64,000 nucleotides of DNA from Trichopria drosophilae (taxonomy: Eukaryota > Arthropoda > Insecta > Hymenoptera > Diapriidae), in the NCBI GenBank assembly GCA_030407085.1, contig CM059586.1, positions 90,641,501 to 90,705,500 on the forward strand, written 5' to 3'. Positions 11,670-22,257 of this stretch are shown piece by piece. Numbering within the stretch: the stretch's first letter is position 1; each line of letters begins with the position of its first letter. Position numbers and translations under genes: made by a program. The notes beneath the pieces are model-generated. The model was not told where the DNA came from, ran no database searches, and worked only from the letters and a program-made list of their open reading frames with translations.

Positions 11670-11822
11670 ATAAAGACAAGGGTAGGTCCGGAACCTCTTG
11701 GAAAAACCAATGGGCAAATTCCTGTAAGGCGACAACAACAATGGTATTTAGGCTTATGAACGGACCCAGGAGTCGCCATCAGACGACTTAGGACGTACAT
11801 CAAAACATGGGCTGACGGAGAG
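11670..11822 (+). other. Candidate spliced leader exon, unit 5
   Basis: A good acceptor (TTTTCCTTTCAG) ends at 11669. Two donor-like sites follow: CCT/GTAAGG after 11723 and GAGAG/GTAAAAG after 11822. In unit 4 the first donor is GTAAGT, an even better match. The next acceptor-like CAG ends at 11910, just before the ankyrin start. This pattern suggests an exon between the TATA-proximal exon and the ankyrin exon. It rests on splice-site matches only; equivalent segments exist in all complete units. Confidence 0.3.
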
Positions 11823-11939
11823 GTAAAAGTAGTATCGTTACTCATCCATCAACACCTGTTTTGAAGTACGTCATTACCGACTACTTCGTGACAAGTCCAC
11901 TAGTTACCAGTTAACATTCGACGTAGACGGATCTCCAAC

Positions 11940-12296
11940 ATGACGCAACTTTACCAGGCTGTCTTCATCCAGGATTTTGTAAAAGTTAAAGAGCTCCTGA
12001 TCAATGGAGAAGATGTGAATGGCAGGAAGGAAGATGGATCAGCGCCTATTCACGGAGCCATCTACAACGACGGGACAAAAATCCTGGAGCTTCTCCTAGA
12101 TTGGTGTGCCGATCCGAATATTCCAGACGAGGATGGAAATACGCCATTGCACTTGGCTGTCATCCTCGACAACAAGGAGGCGGGAAGGCTCCTAATCGAG
12201 TATGGCTGTGACGTCGAGTCCGAAAATAACAACGGCGATACTCCATTCAAAATCGCATCGAGGATAATGGAAGAGCTGAGAGGATCGGAAGAATAA
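11940..12296 (+). CDS. Ankyrin-repeat protein, 118 aa, unit 5 (type B)
   Basis: This is an intact type B copy with Val14. Unlike units 1-4, the same unit also has an intact upstream 60-codon hydrophobic ORF behind a TATATAAG box, and a stronger polypyrimidine acceptor (TTTTCCTTTCAG) at 11658-11669. The unit therefore looks transcriptionally complete. A leader exon spliced to 11911 (after CAG) would place about 29 nt of 5' UTR before the ATG. Function and partner are unknown beyond the ankyrin fold. Confidence 0.87.
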   Translation: MTQLYQAVFIQDFVKVKELLINGEDVNGRKEDGSAPIHGAIYNDGTKILELLLDWCADPNIPDEDGNTPLHLAVILDNKEAGRLLIEYGCDVESENNNGDTPFKIASRIMEELRGSEE

Positions 12297-13873
12297 TGTT
12301 TACTGGATATTCCAAAACTGCGCAAAAAAAACGTTGAAAAGGATATTTTGTCACACCTGGAAGAACCTGCAAATTTTCCCCGAAGGTATAATGAACGGAA
12401 AGTCACCATTTGTAGGCGAAAGCGTTCGCGCAGTTGCGATTCCGCCTGAAACCGTTCGCATGGCCATCCCGGAAAATTGTCAGTTTCCTACAGGTGTGAG
12501 AAAAACAAAATTTTTAAACACGCCTGTGTTTCGTGTTTATTGATCAACATGAAACACTGACAGTCCTCAGCCTGTAAAAAGTGCGAAGGAAAATTTTGAA
12601 TTTAGCAATTAGCGAATCCGAACACCGAGTCACAATAAGTTCATTTTTATTTCGAACTGAAATTCGAATACAAAAGACGAATCTACTGATTATGTAAACT
12701 GTATTTCTATAAATAGTCAAATGTATCAAAAATTATAATTTTAGAAATTGTTAGCTCTTCGCTTTTCATATTTTTTTTTTCGGAAAAACTCAAAGTTGTA
12801 TAGAATTTAGTTATGAAAAATTTAAATCAATTTTGTGCTCGCTATGCGCAACGTATACACATTTGGAGCGGGATACGAAGAAAAGACGTTTTTGAACTTT
12901 CAGTTCCGACCGTGACCTCATATCGCTTTAATGAGAATAATCTTTTGTTGGTATTACGATCTGTTTCCATTTTATTTAACTCATGAAAGACAAAATGTGC
13001 ACCAATTTAATGTAATGTTTGACAATACTTTTTAGTAGCAAAGCGCAGTAAACAAACATTTTTAATGGACTTTCCCTATCGCCAAAACTCTGCTCTTTCG
13101 AATGGCGTCATGAGAGATTCCTCAAATTTAACAAAAAATCAGAACTTTAGTAGGATATTTTTCACTCATCCTTATTTTTTTATTATTTACCGCATTAGAA
13201 TATTCCAGATATTTATAAACATGGGGTCAAAAATTATTAGTCTAGAATATGGAACTAGTGCAATATATTTAATGGCGACTCAAAAATGCCTACTAAACTC
13301 GATTTTTTTCAAAATTATAAAAAGGCCTTAGGCAGTCGAAACGCCCGATACCGCAGTAAATAGTAGTAAAAATTCAGAATTCGAAAAACGAATTAAAGAA
13401 AAAATGTTAGCTTGTAGAGAATTTCATGCTGAACAATGTTTATATTGAATGTTTCTTTATTGGACCAACACATTAGAAGAAAACGAAATAAATAATGAAA
13501 AAATGTGTACTCGCGAAATAAATGTTTCGGGTGTGTGTGTGTGTTTTGAGAACACTGTTTGCTAATTATTACGCAATTATGTGCTTTCAAAGCAGTAGAA
13601 ATTAAAACTTACCGGTTCCCATAATTCCACCTGAAATGTAAATGGACAAAATATATTTCTAAATATCCATAACCTAGTATTGTTTACGATACTTTCAGTT
13701 GATATGGTTTAAAGTGTCAGAATACCGTAGTAGAATATTTACATGTTTACCGCTTCCTTTTAACGTTTAACTACAAATATGCAGTTATTCTCGTTGATTT
13801 CTTTCTGTAATGGAAATATTAATCCTGCAAAAGCTTAAAAATTCGGCTGAATCGATTCAATAACATATTTAGG

Positions 13874-13881
13874 TATATAAG
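13874..13881 (+). promoter_or_regulatory. TATA box candidate, unit 6
   Basis: TATATAAG at the same offset as in unit 5. Confidence 0.4.
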
Positions 13882-13909
13882 AAGAAAAATTAGCGTTCGA
13901 TGTATTGCA

Positions 13910-14092
13910 ATGGCCAACATTATGAAGAATCTTTTAATTTTACTTCTATCAGTTGTTGCATTTTTCGGTCATCAATTTTCATATATTTTTCTTCATTTGC
14001 TTATTCTAATGATCTTTTATCAGAATTGGGTAAATGTGTTTCACGGCTGGAAGGCAGCAAACAAATATAGAATTGCTTCAAAGGTTGATTAA
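13910..14092 (+). CDS. Hydrophobic 60-aa ORF, unit 6
   Basis: The translated sequence is the same as in unit 5, with the same TATATAAG box 36 bp upstream (13874-13881). The conserved spacing between box and ATG in units 5-8 fits a core promoter followed by a short leader. Alternatively, the box and ORF may simply be shared because the units were duplicated recently. Confidence 0.45.
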   Translation: MANIMKNLLILLLSVVAFFGHQFSYIFLHLLILMIFYQNWVNVFHGWKAANKYRIASKVD

Positions 14093-14531
14093 CATTCGAA
14101 AAAGTGCTGGCTTTTAGTTGTCAAGTACTAATGGCATTATTTAGTAAATAACAGTAAGGTAACTAAGCTTACAACCATCATTCGGATAAAATATTTGTTA
14201 TTTGACAGATATCTTATAGTGCATAGCTGCAAAATATAACCTGTTGATATTTTCCTTTCAGATAAAGACAAGGGTAGGTCCGGAACCTCTTGGAAAAACC
14301 AATGGGCAAATTCCTGTAAGGCGACAACAACAATGGTATTTAGGCTTATGAACGGACCCAGGAGTCGCCATCAGACGACTTAGGACGTACATCAAAACAT
14401 GGGCTGACGGAGAGGTAAAAGTAGTATCGTTACTCATCCATCAACACCTGTTTTGAAGTACGTCATTACCGACTACTTCGTGACAAGTCCACTAGTTACC
14501 AGTTAACATTCGACGTAGACGGATCTCCAAC

Positions 14532-14888
14532 ATGACGCAACTTTACCAGGCTGTCTTCATCCAGGATTTTGTAAAAGTTAAAGAGCTCCTGATCAATGGA
14601 GAAGATGTGAATGGCAGGAAGGAAGATGGATCAGCGCCTATTCACGGAGCCATCTACAACGACGGGACAAAAATCCTGGAGCTTCTCCTAGATTGGTGTG
14701 CCGATCCGAATATTCCAGACGAGGATGGAAATACGCCATTGCACTTGGCTGTCATCCTCGACAACAAGGAGGCGGGAAGGCTCCTAATCGAGTATGGCTG
14801 TGACGTCGAGTCCGAAAATAACAACGGCGATACTCCATTCAAAATCGCATCGAGGATAATGGAAGAGCTGAGAGGATCGGAAGAATAA
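14532..14888 (+). CDS. Ankyrin-repeat protein, 118 aa, unit 6 (type B)
   Basis: I found no coding difference from units 4, 5 and 7. The region downstream of the stop differs from unit 5 at one position I noticed: GCCGTCCCG near 15056, as in type A, against GCCATCCCG. This suggests small-scale conversion between the subfamilies within the array. Confidence 0.86.
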   Translation: MTQLYQAVFIQDFVKVKELLINGEDVNGRKEDGSAPIHGAIYNDGTKILELLLDWCADPNIPDEDGNTPLHLAVILDNKEAGRLLIEYGCDVESENNNGDTPFKIASRIMEELRGSEE

Positions 14889-16461
14889 TGTTTACTGGAT
14901 ATTCCAAAACTGCGCAAAAAAAACGTTGAAAAGGATATTTTGTCACACCTGGAAGAACCTGCAAATTTTCCCCGAAGGTATAATGAACGGAAAGTCACCA
15001 TTTGTAGGCGAAAGCGTTCGCGCAGTTGCGATTCCGCCTGAAACCGTTCGCATGGCCGTCCCGGAAAATTGTCAGTTTCCTACAGGTGTGAGAAAAACAA
15101 AATTTTTAAACACGCCTGTGTTTCGTGTTTATTGATCAACATGAAACACTGACAGTCCTCAGCCTGTAAAAAGTGCGAAGGAAAATTTTGAATTTAGCAA
15201 TTAGCGAATCCGAACACCGAGTCACAATAAGTTCATTTTTATTTCGAACTGAAATTCGAATACAAAAGACGAATCTACTGATTATGTAAACTGTATTTCT
15301 ATAAATAGTCAAATGTATCAAAAATTATAATTTTAGAAATTGTTAGCTCTTCGCTTTTCATATTTTTTTTTTCGGAAAAACTCAAAGTTGTATAGAATTT
15401 AGTTATGAAAAATTTAAATCAATTTTGTGCTCGCTATGCGCAACGTATACACATTTGGAGCGGGATACGAAGAAAAGACGTTTTTGAACTTTCAGTTCCG
15501 ACCGTGACCTCATATCGCTTTAATGAGAATAATCTTTTGTTGGTATTACGATCTGTTTCCATTTTATTTAACTCATGAAAGACAAAATGTGCACCAATTT
15601 AATGTAATGTTTGACAATACTTTTTAGTAGCAAAGCGCAGTAAACAAACATTTTTAATGGACTTTCCCTATCGCCAAAACTCTGCTCTTTCGAATGGCGT
15701 CATGAGAGATTCCTCAAATTTAACAAAAAATCAGAACTTTAGTAGGATTTTTTTCACTCATCCTTATTTTTTTATTATTTACCGCATTAGAATATTCCAG
15801 ATATTTATAAACATGGGGTCAAAAATTATTAGTCTAGAATATGGAACTAGTGCAATATATTTAATGGCGACTCAAAAATCTACTAAACTCGATTTTTTTC
15901 AAAATTATAAAGAGGCCTTAGGCAGTCGAAACGCCCGATACCGCAGTAAATAGTAGTAAAAATTCAGAATTCGAAAAACGAATTAAAGAAAAAATGTTAG
16001 CTTGTAGAGAATTTCATGCTGAACAATGTTTATATTGAATGTTTCTTTATTGGACCAACACATTAGATGAAAACGAAATAAATAATGAAAAAATGTGTAC
16101 TCGCGAAATAAATGTTTCGGGTGTGTGTGTGTTTTGAGTACACTGTTTGCTAATTATTACGCAATTATGTGCTTTCAAAGCAGTAGAAATTAAAACTTAC
16201 CGGTTCCCATAATTCCACCTGAAATGTAAATGGACAAAATATATTTCTAAATATCCATAACCTAGTATTGTTTACGATACTTTCAGTTGATATGGTTTAA
16301 AGTGTCAGAATACCGTAGTAGAATATTTACATGTTTACCGCTTCCTTTTAACGTTTAACTACAAATATGCAGTTATTCTCGTTGATTTCTTTCTGTAATG
16401 GAAATATTAATCCTGCAAAAGCTTAAAAATTCGGCTGAATCGATTCAATAACATATTTAGG

Positions 16462-16469
16462 TATATAAG
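16462..16469 (+). promoter_or_regulatory. TATA box candidate, unit 7
   Basis: TATATAAG at the same offset as in unit 5. Type A units have GTATAGAAG or GTATACAAG here. Confidence 0.4.
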
Positions 16470-16497
16470 AAGAAAAATTAGCGTTCGATGTATTGCA

Positions 16498-16680
16498 ATG
16501 GCCAACATTATGAAGAATCTTTTAATTTTACTTCTATCAGTTGTTGCATTTTTCGGTCATCAATTTTCATATATTTTTCTTCATTTGCTTATTCTAATGA
16601 TCTTTTATCAGAATTGGGTAAATGTGTTTCACGGCTGGAAGGCAGCAAACAAATATAGAATTGCTTCAAAGGTTGATTAA
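16498..16680 (+). CDS. Hydrophobic 60-aa ORF, unit 7
   Basis: This copy is identical in protein to units 5 and 6. It is the last intact copy; the unit 8 copy gains one T in the hydrophobic core and is frameshifted. Confidence 0.45.
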   Translation: MANIMKNLLILLLSVVAFFGHQFSYIFLHLLILMIFYQNWVNVFHGWKAANKYRIASKVD

Positions 16681-17119
16681 CATTCGAAAAAGTGCTGGCT
16701 TTTAGTTGTCAAGTACTAATGGCATTATTTAGTAAATAACAGTAAGGTAACTAAGCTTACAACCATCATTCGGATAAAATATTTGTTATTTGACAGATAT
16801 CTTATAGTGCATAGCTGCAAAATATAACCTGTTGATATTTTCCTTTCAGATAAAGACAAGGGTAGGTCCGGAACCTCTTGGAAAAACCAATGGGCAAATT
16901 CCTGTAAGGCGACAACAACAATGGTATTTAGGCTTATGAACGGACCCAGGAGTCGCCATCAGACGACTTAGGACGTACATCAAAACATGGGCTGACGGAG
17001 AGGTAAAAGTAGTATCGTTACTCATCCATCAACACCTGTTTTGAAGTACGTCATTACCGACTACTTCGTGACAAGTCCACTAGTTACCAGTTAACATTCG
17101 ACGTAGACGGATCTCCAAC

Positions 17120-17476
17120 ATGACGCAACTTTACCAGGCTGTCTTCATCCAGGATTTTGTAAAAGTTAAAGAGCTCCTGATCAATGGAGAAGATGTGAAT
17201 GGCAGGAAGGAAGATGGATCAGCGCCTATTCACGGAGCCATCTACAACGACGGGACAAAAATCCTGGAGCTTCTCCTAGATTGGTGTGCCGATCCGAATA
17301 TTCCAGACGAGGATGGAAATACGCCATTGCACTTGGCTGTCATCCTCGACAACAAGGAGGCGGGAAGGCTCCTAATCGAGTATGGCTGTGACGTCGAGTC
17401 CGAAAATAACAACGGCGATACTCCATTCAAAATCGCATCGAGGATAATGGAAGAGCTGAGAGGATCGGAAGAATAA
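17120..17476 (+). CDS. Ankyrin-repeat protein, 118 aa, unit 7 (type B, last complete copy)
   Basis: This is the last intact ankyrin copy before the array ends. It is identical in protein to units 4-6. The following unit (8) is truncated by the C-rich minisatellite before reaching its ankyrin gene, so seven ankyrin genes are visible and more probably lie to the left of the window. Confidence 0.86.
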   Translation: MTQLYQAVFIQDFVKVKELLINGEDVNGRKEDGSAPIHGAIYNDGTKILELLLDWCADPNIPDEDGNTPLHLAVILDNKEAGRLLIEYGCDVESENNNGDTPFKIASRIMEELRGSEE

Positions 17477-19087
17477 TGTTTACTGGATATTCCAAAACTG
17501 CGCAAAAAAAACGTTGAAAAGGATATTTTGTCACACCTGGAAGAACCTGCAAATTTTCCCCGAAGGTATAATGAACGGAAAGTCACCATTTGTAGGCGAA
17601 AGCGTTCGCGCAGTTGCGATTCCGCCTGAAACCGTTCGCATGGCCATCCCGGAAAATTGTCAGTTTCCTACAGGTGTGAGAAAAACAAAATTTTTAAACA
17701 CGCCTGTGTTTCGTGTTTATTGATCAACATGAAACACTGACAGTCCTCAGCCTGTAAAAAGTGCGAAGGAAAATGTTGAATTTAGCAATTAGCGAATCCG
17801 AACACCGAGTCACAATAAGTTCATTTTTATTTCGAACTGAAATTCGAATACAAAAGACGAATCTACTGATTATGTAAACTGTATTTCTATAAATAGTCAA
17901 ATGTATCAAAAATTATAATTTTAGAAATTGTTAGCTCTTCGCTTTTCATATTTTTTTTTTTCGGAAAAACTCAAAGTTGTATAGAATTTAGTTATGAAAA
18001 ATTTAAATCAATTTTGTGCTCGCTATGCGCAACGTATACACATTTGGAGCGGGATACGAAGAAAAGACGTTTTTGAACTTTCAGTTCCGACCGTGACCTC
18101 ATATCGCTTTAATGAGAATAATCTTTTGTTGGTATTACGATCTGTTTCCATTTTATTTAACTCATGAAAGACAAAATGTGCACCAATTTAATGTAATGTT
18201 TGACAATACTTTTTAGTAGCAAAGCGCAGTAAACAAACATTTTTAATGGACTTTCCCTATCGCCAAAACTCTGCTCTTTCGAATGGCGTCATGAGAGATT
18301 CCTCAAATTTAACAAAAAATCAGAACTTTAGTAGGATATTTTTCACTCATCCTTATTTTTTTATTATTTACCGCATTAGAATATTCCAGATATTTATAAA
18401 CATGGGTCAAAAATTATTAGTCTAGAATATGGAACTAGTGCAATATATTTAATGGCGACTCAAAAATCGACTAAACTCGATTTTTTTCAAAATTATAAAA
18501 AGGCCTTAGGCAGTCGAAACGCCCGATACCGCAGTAAATAGTAGTAAAAATTCAGAATTCGAAAAACGAATTAAAGAAAAAATGTTAGCTTGTAGAGAAT
18601 TTCATGCTGAACAATGTTTATATTGAATGTTTCTTTATTGGACCAACACATTAGATGAAAACGAAATAAATATTGAAAAAATGTGTACTCGCGAAATAAA
18701 TGTTTCGGGTGTGTGTGTGTGTTTTGAGAACACTGTTTGCTAATTATTACGCAATTATGTGCTTTCAAAGCAGTAGAAATCAAAACTTACCGGTTCCCAT
18801 AATTCCACCTGAAATGTAAATGGACAAAATATATTTCTAAATATCCATAACCTAGTATTGTTTACGATACTTTCAGTTGATATGGTTTAAAGTGTCAGAA
18901 TACCGTAGTAGAATATTTACATGTTTACCGCTTCCTTTTAACGTTTAACTACAAATATGCAGTTATTCTCGTTGATTTCTTTCTGTAATGGAAATATTAA
19001 TCCTGCAAAAGCTTAAAAATTCGGCTGAATCGATTCAATAACATATTTAGGTATATAAGAAGAAAAATTAGCGTTCGATGTATTGCA

Positions 19088-19271
19088 ATGGCCAACATTA
19101 TGAAGAATCTTTTAATTTTACTTCTATCAGTTTGTTGCATTTTTCGGTCATCAATTTTCATATATTTTTCTTCATTTGCTTATTCTAATGATCTTTTATC
19201 AGAATTGGGTAAATGTGTTTCACGGCTGGAAGGCAGCAAACAAATATAGAATTGCTTCAAAGGTTGATTAA
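19088..19271 (+). pseudogene. Hydrophobic ORF, unit 8, frameshifted
   Basis: The TATATAAG box (19052-19059) is intact, but an extra T (CAGTTTGTTGCA) shifts the frame. The unit is cut off 80 bp further on by the minisatellite. Confidence 0.5.
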
Positions 19272-19351
19272 CATTCGAAAAAGTGCTGGCTTTAAGTTGT
19301 CAAGTACTAATGGCATTATTTAGTAAATAACAGTAAGGTAACTAAGCTTAC

Positions 19352-19852
19352 ACCCCCCCCCCCCCCCACCCCCCCCCCCCCCCACCCCCCCCCCCCCCCA
19401 CCCCCCCCCCCCCCCACCCCCCCCCCCCCCCACCCCCCCCCCCCCCCACCCCCCCCCCCCCCCACCCCCCCCCCCCCCCACCCCCCCCCCCCCCCACCCC
19501 CCCCCCCCCCCACCCCCCCCCCCCCCCACCCCCCCCCCCCCCCACCCCCCCCCCCCCCCACCCCCCCCCCCCCCCACCCCCCCCCCCCCCCACCCCCCCC
19601 CCCCCCCACCCCCCCCCCCCCCCACCCCCCCCCCCCCCCACCCCCCCCCCCCCCCACCCCCCCCCCCCCCCACCCCCCCCCCCCCCCACCCCCCCCCCCC
19701 CCCACCCCCCCCCCCCCCCACCCCCCCCCCCCCCCACCCCCCCCCCCCCCCACCCCCCCCCCCCCCCACCCCCCCCCCCCCCCACCCCCCCCCCCCCCCA
19801 CCCCCCCCCCCCCCCACCCCCCCCCCCCCCCACCCCCCCCCCCCCCCACCCC
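19352..19852. repeat. Minisatellite of A followed by fifteen C, 31 perfect copies
   Basis: A occurs at 19352 and then every 16 bp to 19848, each followed by exactly fifteen C except the last, which has four. No interruption or length variant is visible in about 500 bp. Because 16 is not a multiple of 3, all three minus-strand frames are open and encode Gly-rich strings with periodic Trp and Val; these are not genes. The G-rich strand would be expected to form quadruplexes and the C-rich strand i-motifs. The tract replaces the rest of ankyrin unit 8. Confidence 0.98.
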
Positions 19853-20095
19853 ATGTTTTCGCAAAAGCTACTCTAAAGTTGTTTGAAATAGATTAAAATA
19901 TACAGAGCACAGATCGTTTTAAGGAATAAAATATGTAATTAACAGACGAAAAACAATATACTTAGTGATAATGTCGAAGAAAATATTACAAGAGTTTCCA
20001 CCTCATATAACATTTCTGAATATAAATTATTTTATGCTATGTTTTTTAATGTTTAGAGATGTTACTTTCGCCTTTACATGCACGGATTAAGTGTG

Positions 20096-20127
<32 letters not shown>
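20096..20127. repeat. CA microsatellite
   Basis: About fifteen ACA/CAC steps ending in CGCACACG. It is a simple repeat in the gene-free stretch between the minisatellite and the pseudogene. Nothing else is recognised in 19853-20187. Confidence 0.9.
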
Positions 20128-20128
<1 letters not shown>

Positions 20129-20187
20129 AATTTCTTAAATCCGACTATTATAAGAAGTATCTAAGTATAATATTGTTATGTCTACAG

Positions 20188-21004
20188 ACTTGATTTGCCA
20201 AAAGAGGAGAGAAAAAAAGGACGCAGGCGGTCGGCCGAAGTCAAAAAAGCAATCGATGATAGGAAAATTATAATCCAAAAGAAATTCAAGGCTCAAATGG
20301 GTTTGACTGTCGATGTGCCAAAGCCAGGTAAAAAGTTATATCTTTGTCGAGTTTGTTACACGAATTCCGTAATCCACCACCAAGTTAAGTTAATACAACG
20401 TAAAAAAAAATTTAATTAAAATATCTAAACGGTAGTTGCCCAGTGCGAACTAAATATTTAGTAGTTTCTGAATGTACGTATAGTTAAATTGACTATAATT
20501 TATTTAATCTACTACTACTAACTTACAGATTCATTTTTCGTACTTTTCATGCTTTTATTTCTTATAGGATTTGGCTCATGAAACGATGGGAACACAGCTC
20601 GTCGTTTCTTTTCGAATCCACGCCTAACATCGAACATAATTGAAATCAATGAACACTTGATTCGTTGCTTTTCGATTATATTAACCGCGATAAATTGTTC
20701 CCATCAACTGGACCCAAACAAATTTGACATTTACGCGAGAAAGACTACAGAAATACTAATGGAAGATTATAGCTGGTGGCCCATGTCTCCAACAGTGCAT
20801 AAAATTTTAGTCCACGGAGCAAGCATAATAGAGCATTCTATTTTACCAAACAGATGCTCAAGGGTGGCCAATTTAACAGATGTTTTCAAACGGTTTTTGG
20901 TCACATCAGATCCCTTCGTGACATATCTGCGTATGGCTTCCAAAAAATCAAATCCAAAACAAGACCTTCCGAAAGAAGTAAAAGAAATGTTCAAATTGAA
21001 TTAA
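20188..21004 (+). pseudogene. Broken gene of an uncharacterised insect family (NDGNTARRFF motif)
   Basis: Two exons can be joined: 20188-20327 (after TCTACAG) and 20568-21004 (after CTTATAG), with donor G/GTAAAA. The joined frame reads LPKEERKKGRRRS, then VPKPGFGS, a TGA stop at 20579-20581, then NDGNTARRFFSNP, and continues to a TAA at 21002-21004 through WPMSPTVHKILVHGASII and SDPFVTYLRM. I recall these motifs from a large family of uncharacterised insect and hydrozoan proteins with unknown function, often multicopy. Two defects are visible: the in-frame TGA inside the conserved GS-NDGN block, and an apparent in-frame loss between ILPN and RCSRVANL of the stretch that normally follows the HG-II motif. 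The 5' start is not located. It is probably a dead copy, though TGA readthrough cannot be excluded from sequence alone. Confidence 0.65.
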
Positions 21005-21060
21005 GTATAATGTTAGAATATATATATATTATATTTGTCAGTGTAACTATATTACTTTAA

Positions 21061-21456
21061 GGGCACTCGAGCGTGATCGGAAGAATTACAAACAAGTTTT
21101 CCGATAATGTTTTTTTAAGAAAATATTTTTTAATTTATTGGCCACCCTGTGAGTGATTGTGGATTAATTCTGCCGCTAGGAAGTATTTAAAAATAAATCC
21201 GGAAATTGTGAATTCAATAGAATGCTAGAAATATGACAGGATCAAAGTCTGCAACCTGCCATTTAATTTAAAACTTTTGAAGTTATTTTTAAACACTTCC
21301 TAGCAGCAGAATTTATCCATAATCATTCACTCGGTGGCCAATAAGTTAAAAAATATTTCTGTAAAAAAATATTACCTGAAAAGTTGTGTACAATTTCTAA
21401 AGATTGGCGCAAAATTTTCCCGTCTTTTGCCCGCTTCCGGTCATGCACGAAGGCCC
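21061..21456. mobile_element. piggyBac-type MITE with TTAA duplication
   Basis: TTAA at 21057-21060 and 21457-21460 flank a 396-bp palindromic element with ends GGGCACTCG and CGAAGGCCC. The long inner arms include GGCCACC...GCCGCTAGGAAGT and its complement ACTTCCTAGCAGC...GGTGGCC. There is no coding capacity. The TTAA target is typical of piggyBac transposases. Confidence 0.75.
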
Positions 21457-22257
21457 TTAATACAATATTATTATTAAAATCTATATTATATTATATTGAT
21501 AATATATTGTTATATATTTCGTATATTTTTGCTTATATACTTTAACAAAACCAGTTTGTTTTCGCGCAAGATTTTTATAGGTCACTTTTGAATTTTCTAA
21601 TTAACAGACAGCAATTGTATGAAATAAAGGTGATATTATTGTATGGAAAATTTTTCGAATTATTGTTATTATTATATTATTATGATTACCTATTACAGTT
21701 CTTTTTTCCGAATATATAATGTGTACTTATATATTTTATAATGAAAGAGAGGCCATGTATAATGAAGTAAAGGTATGTATACATACCCGCAGAAACCAAA
21801 ACTAGACTGATCTTCGCATAACTAAGAAGTAAAATCCGCTAGTTCGCGTTTTTCTTTCTCACCCGTTATATAGGCTATTGTTTGATATACGTGTGGAAAA
21901 GTTTTCTCAGAGAATGTGGAAGTGACTCCTGTTGGCAGACATCACATATTCTATCAAAACTTCTGCATCGATATCATAATGTACTACCAAGCCTATATAG
22001 ATTCCTAAAACGTTTCTGGAACATTCTAAAAACGTTTTAGCAACATTTGGGTCCTTCGTGCCCGCTGGGAGACTTATTTCGTATTAAATCGTACACAGAT
22101 TTTTCGTATACTTTTTCGTTTGTTGTGATATATGCTACACCATGCTTGAAAGGGTTAAATAAACTGTATTCGTTGATTTCAAAGAAAAATGTATACGCAA
22201 GTGCAATCTTGCCATGTTCATGTGCAACAAAACATTTGATTTCACAAATGCGCATTA

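Larger units (their letters stand above)
1..19351 (+). repeat. Tandem array of 2.6-kb units, each carrying an ankyrin gene
   Basis: Units begin at 1, 2601, 5204, 7806, 10398, 12988, 15580 and 18169, anchored on the motif AGACAAAATGTGCACC, with lengths 2600, 2603, 2602, 2592, 2590, 2592 and 2589; the eighth is cut at 1183 bp. All are head to tail. The array was already running at base 1, so its left end is outside the window. Each unit contains, in order, an AT-rich spacer with a GT microsatellite, a hydrophobic 60-codon ORF (open in some units), a candidate spliced leader segment, the 118-codon ankyrin gene and an AT-rich 3' region. Units 1-3 are type A, 5-8 type B, and unit 4 switches from A to B near 9040. 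Unit identity is high throughout, which indicates recent amplification or ongoing conversion. Confidence 0.97.

Noticed and set aside
19316..19864. Three long minus-strand Gly-rich open frames of 165-182 codons
   Set aside because: They are only the complement of the A/C15 minisatellite; all three frames are open because no stop can form in it.
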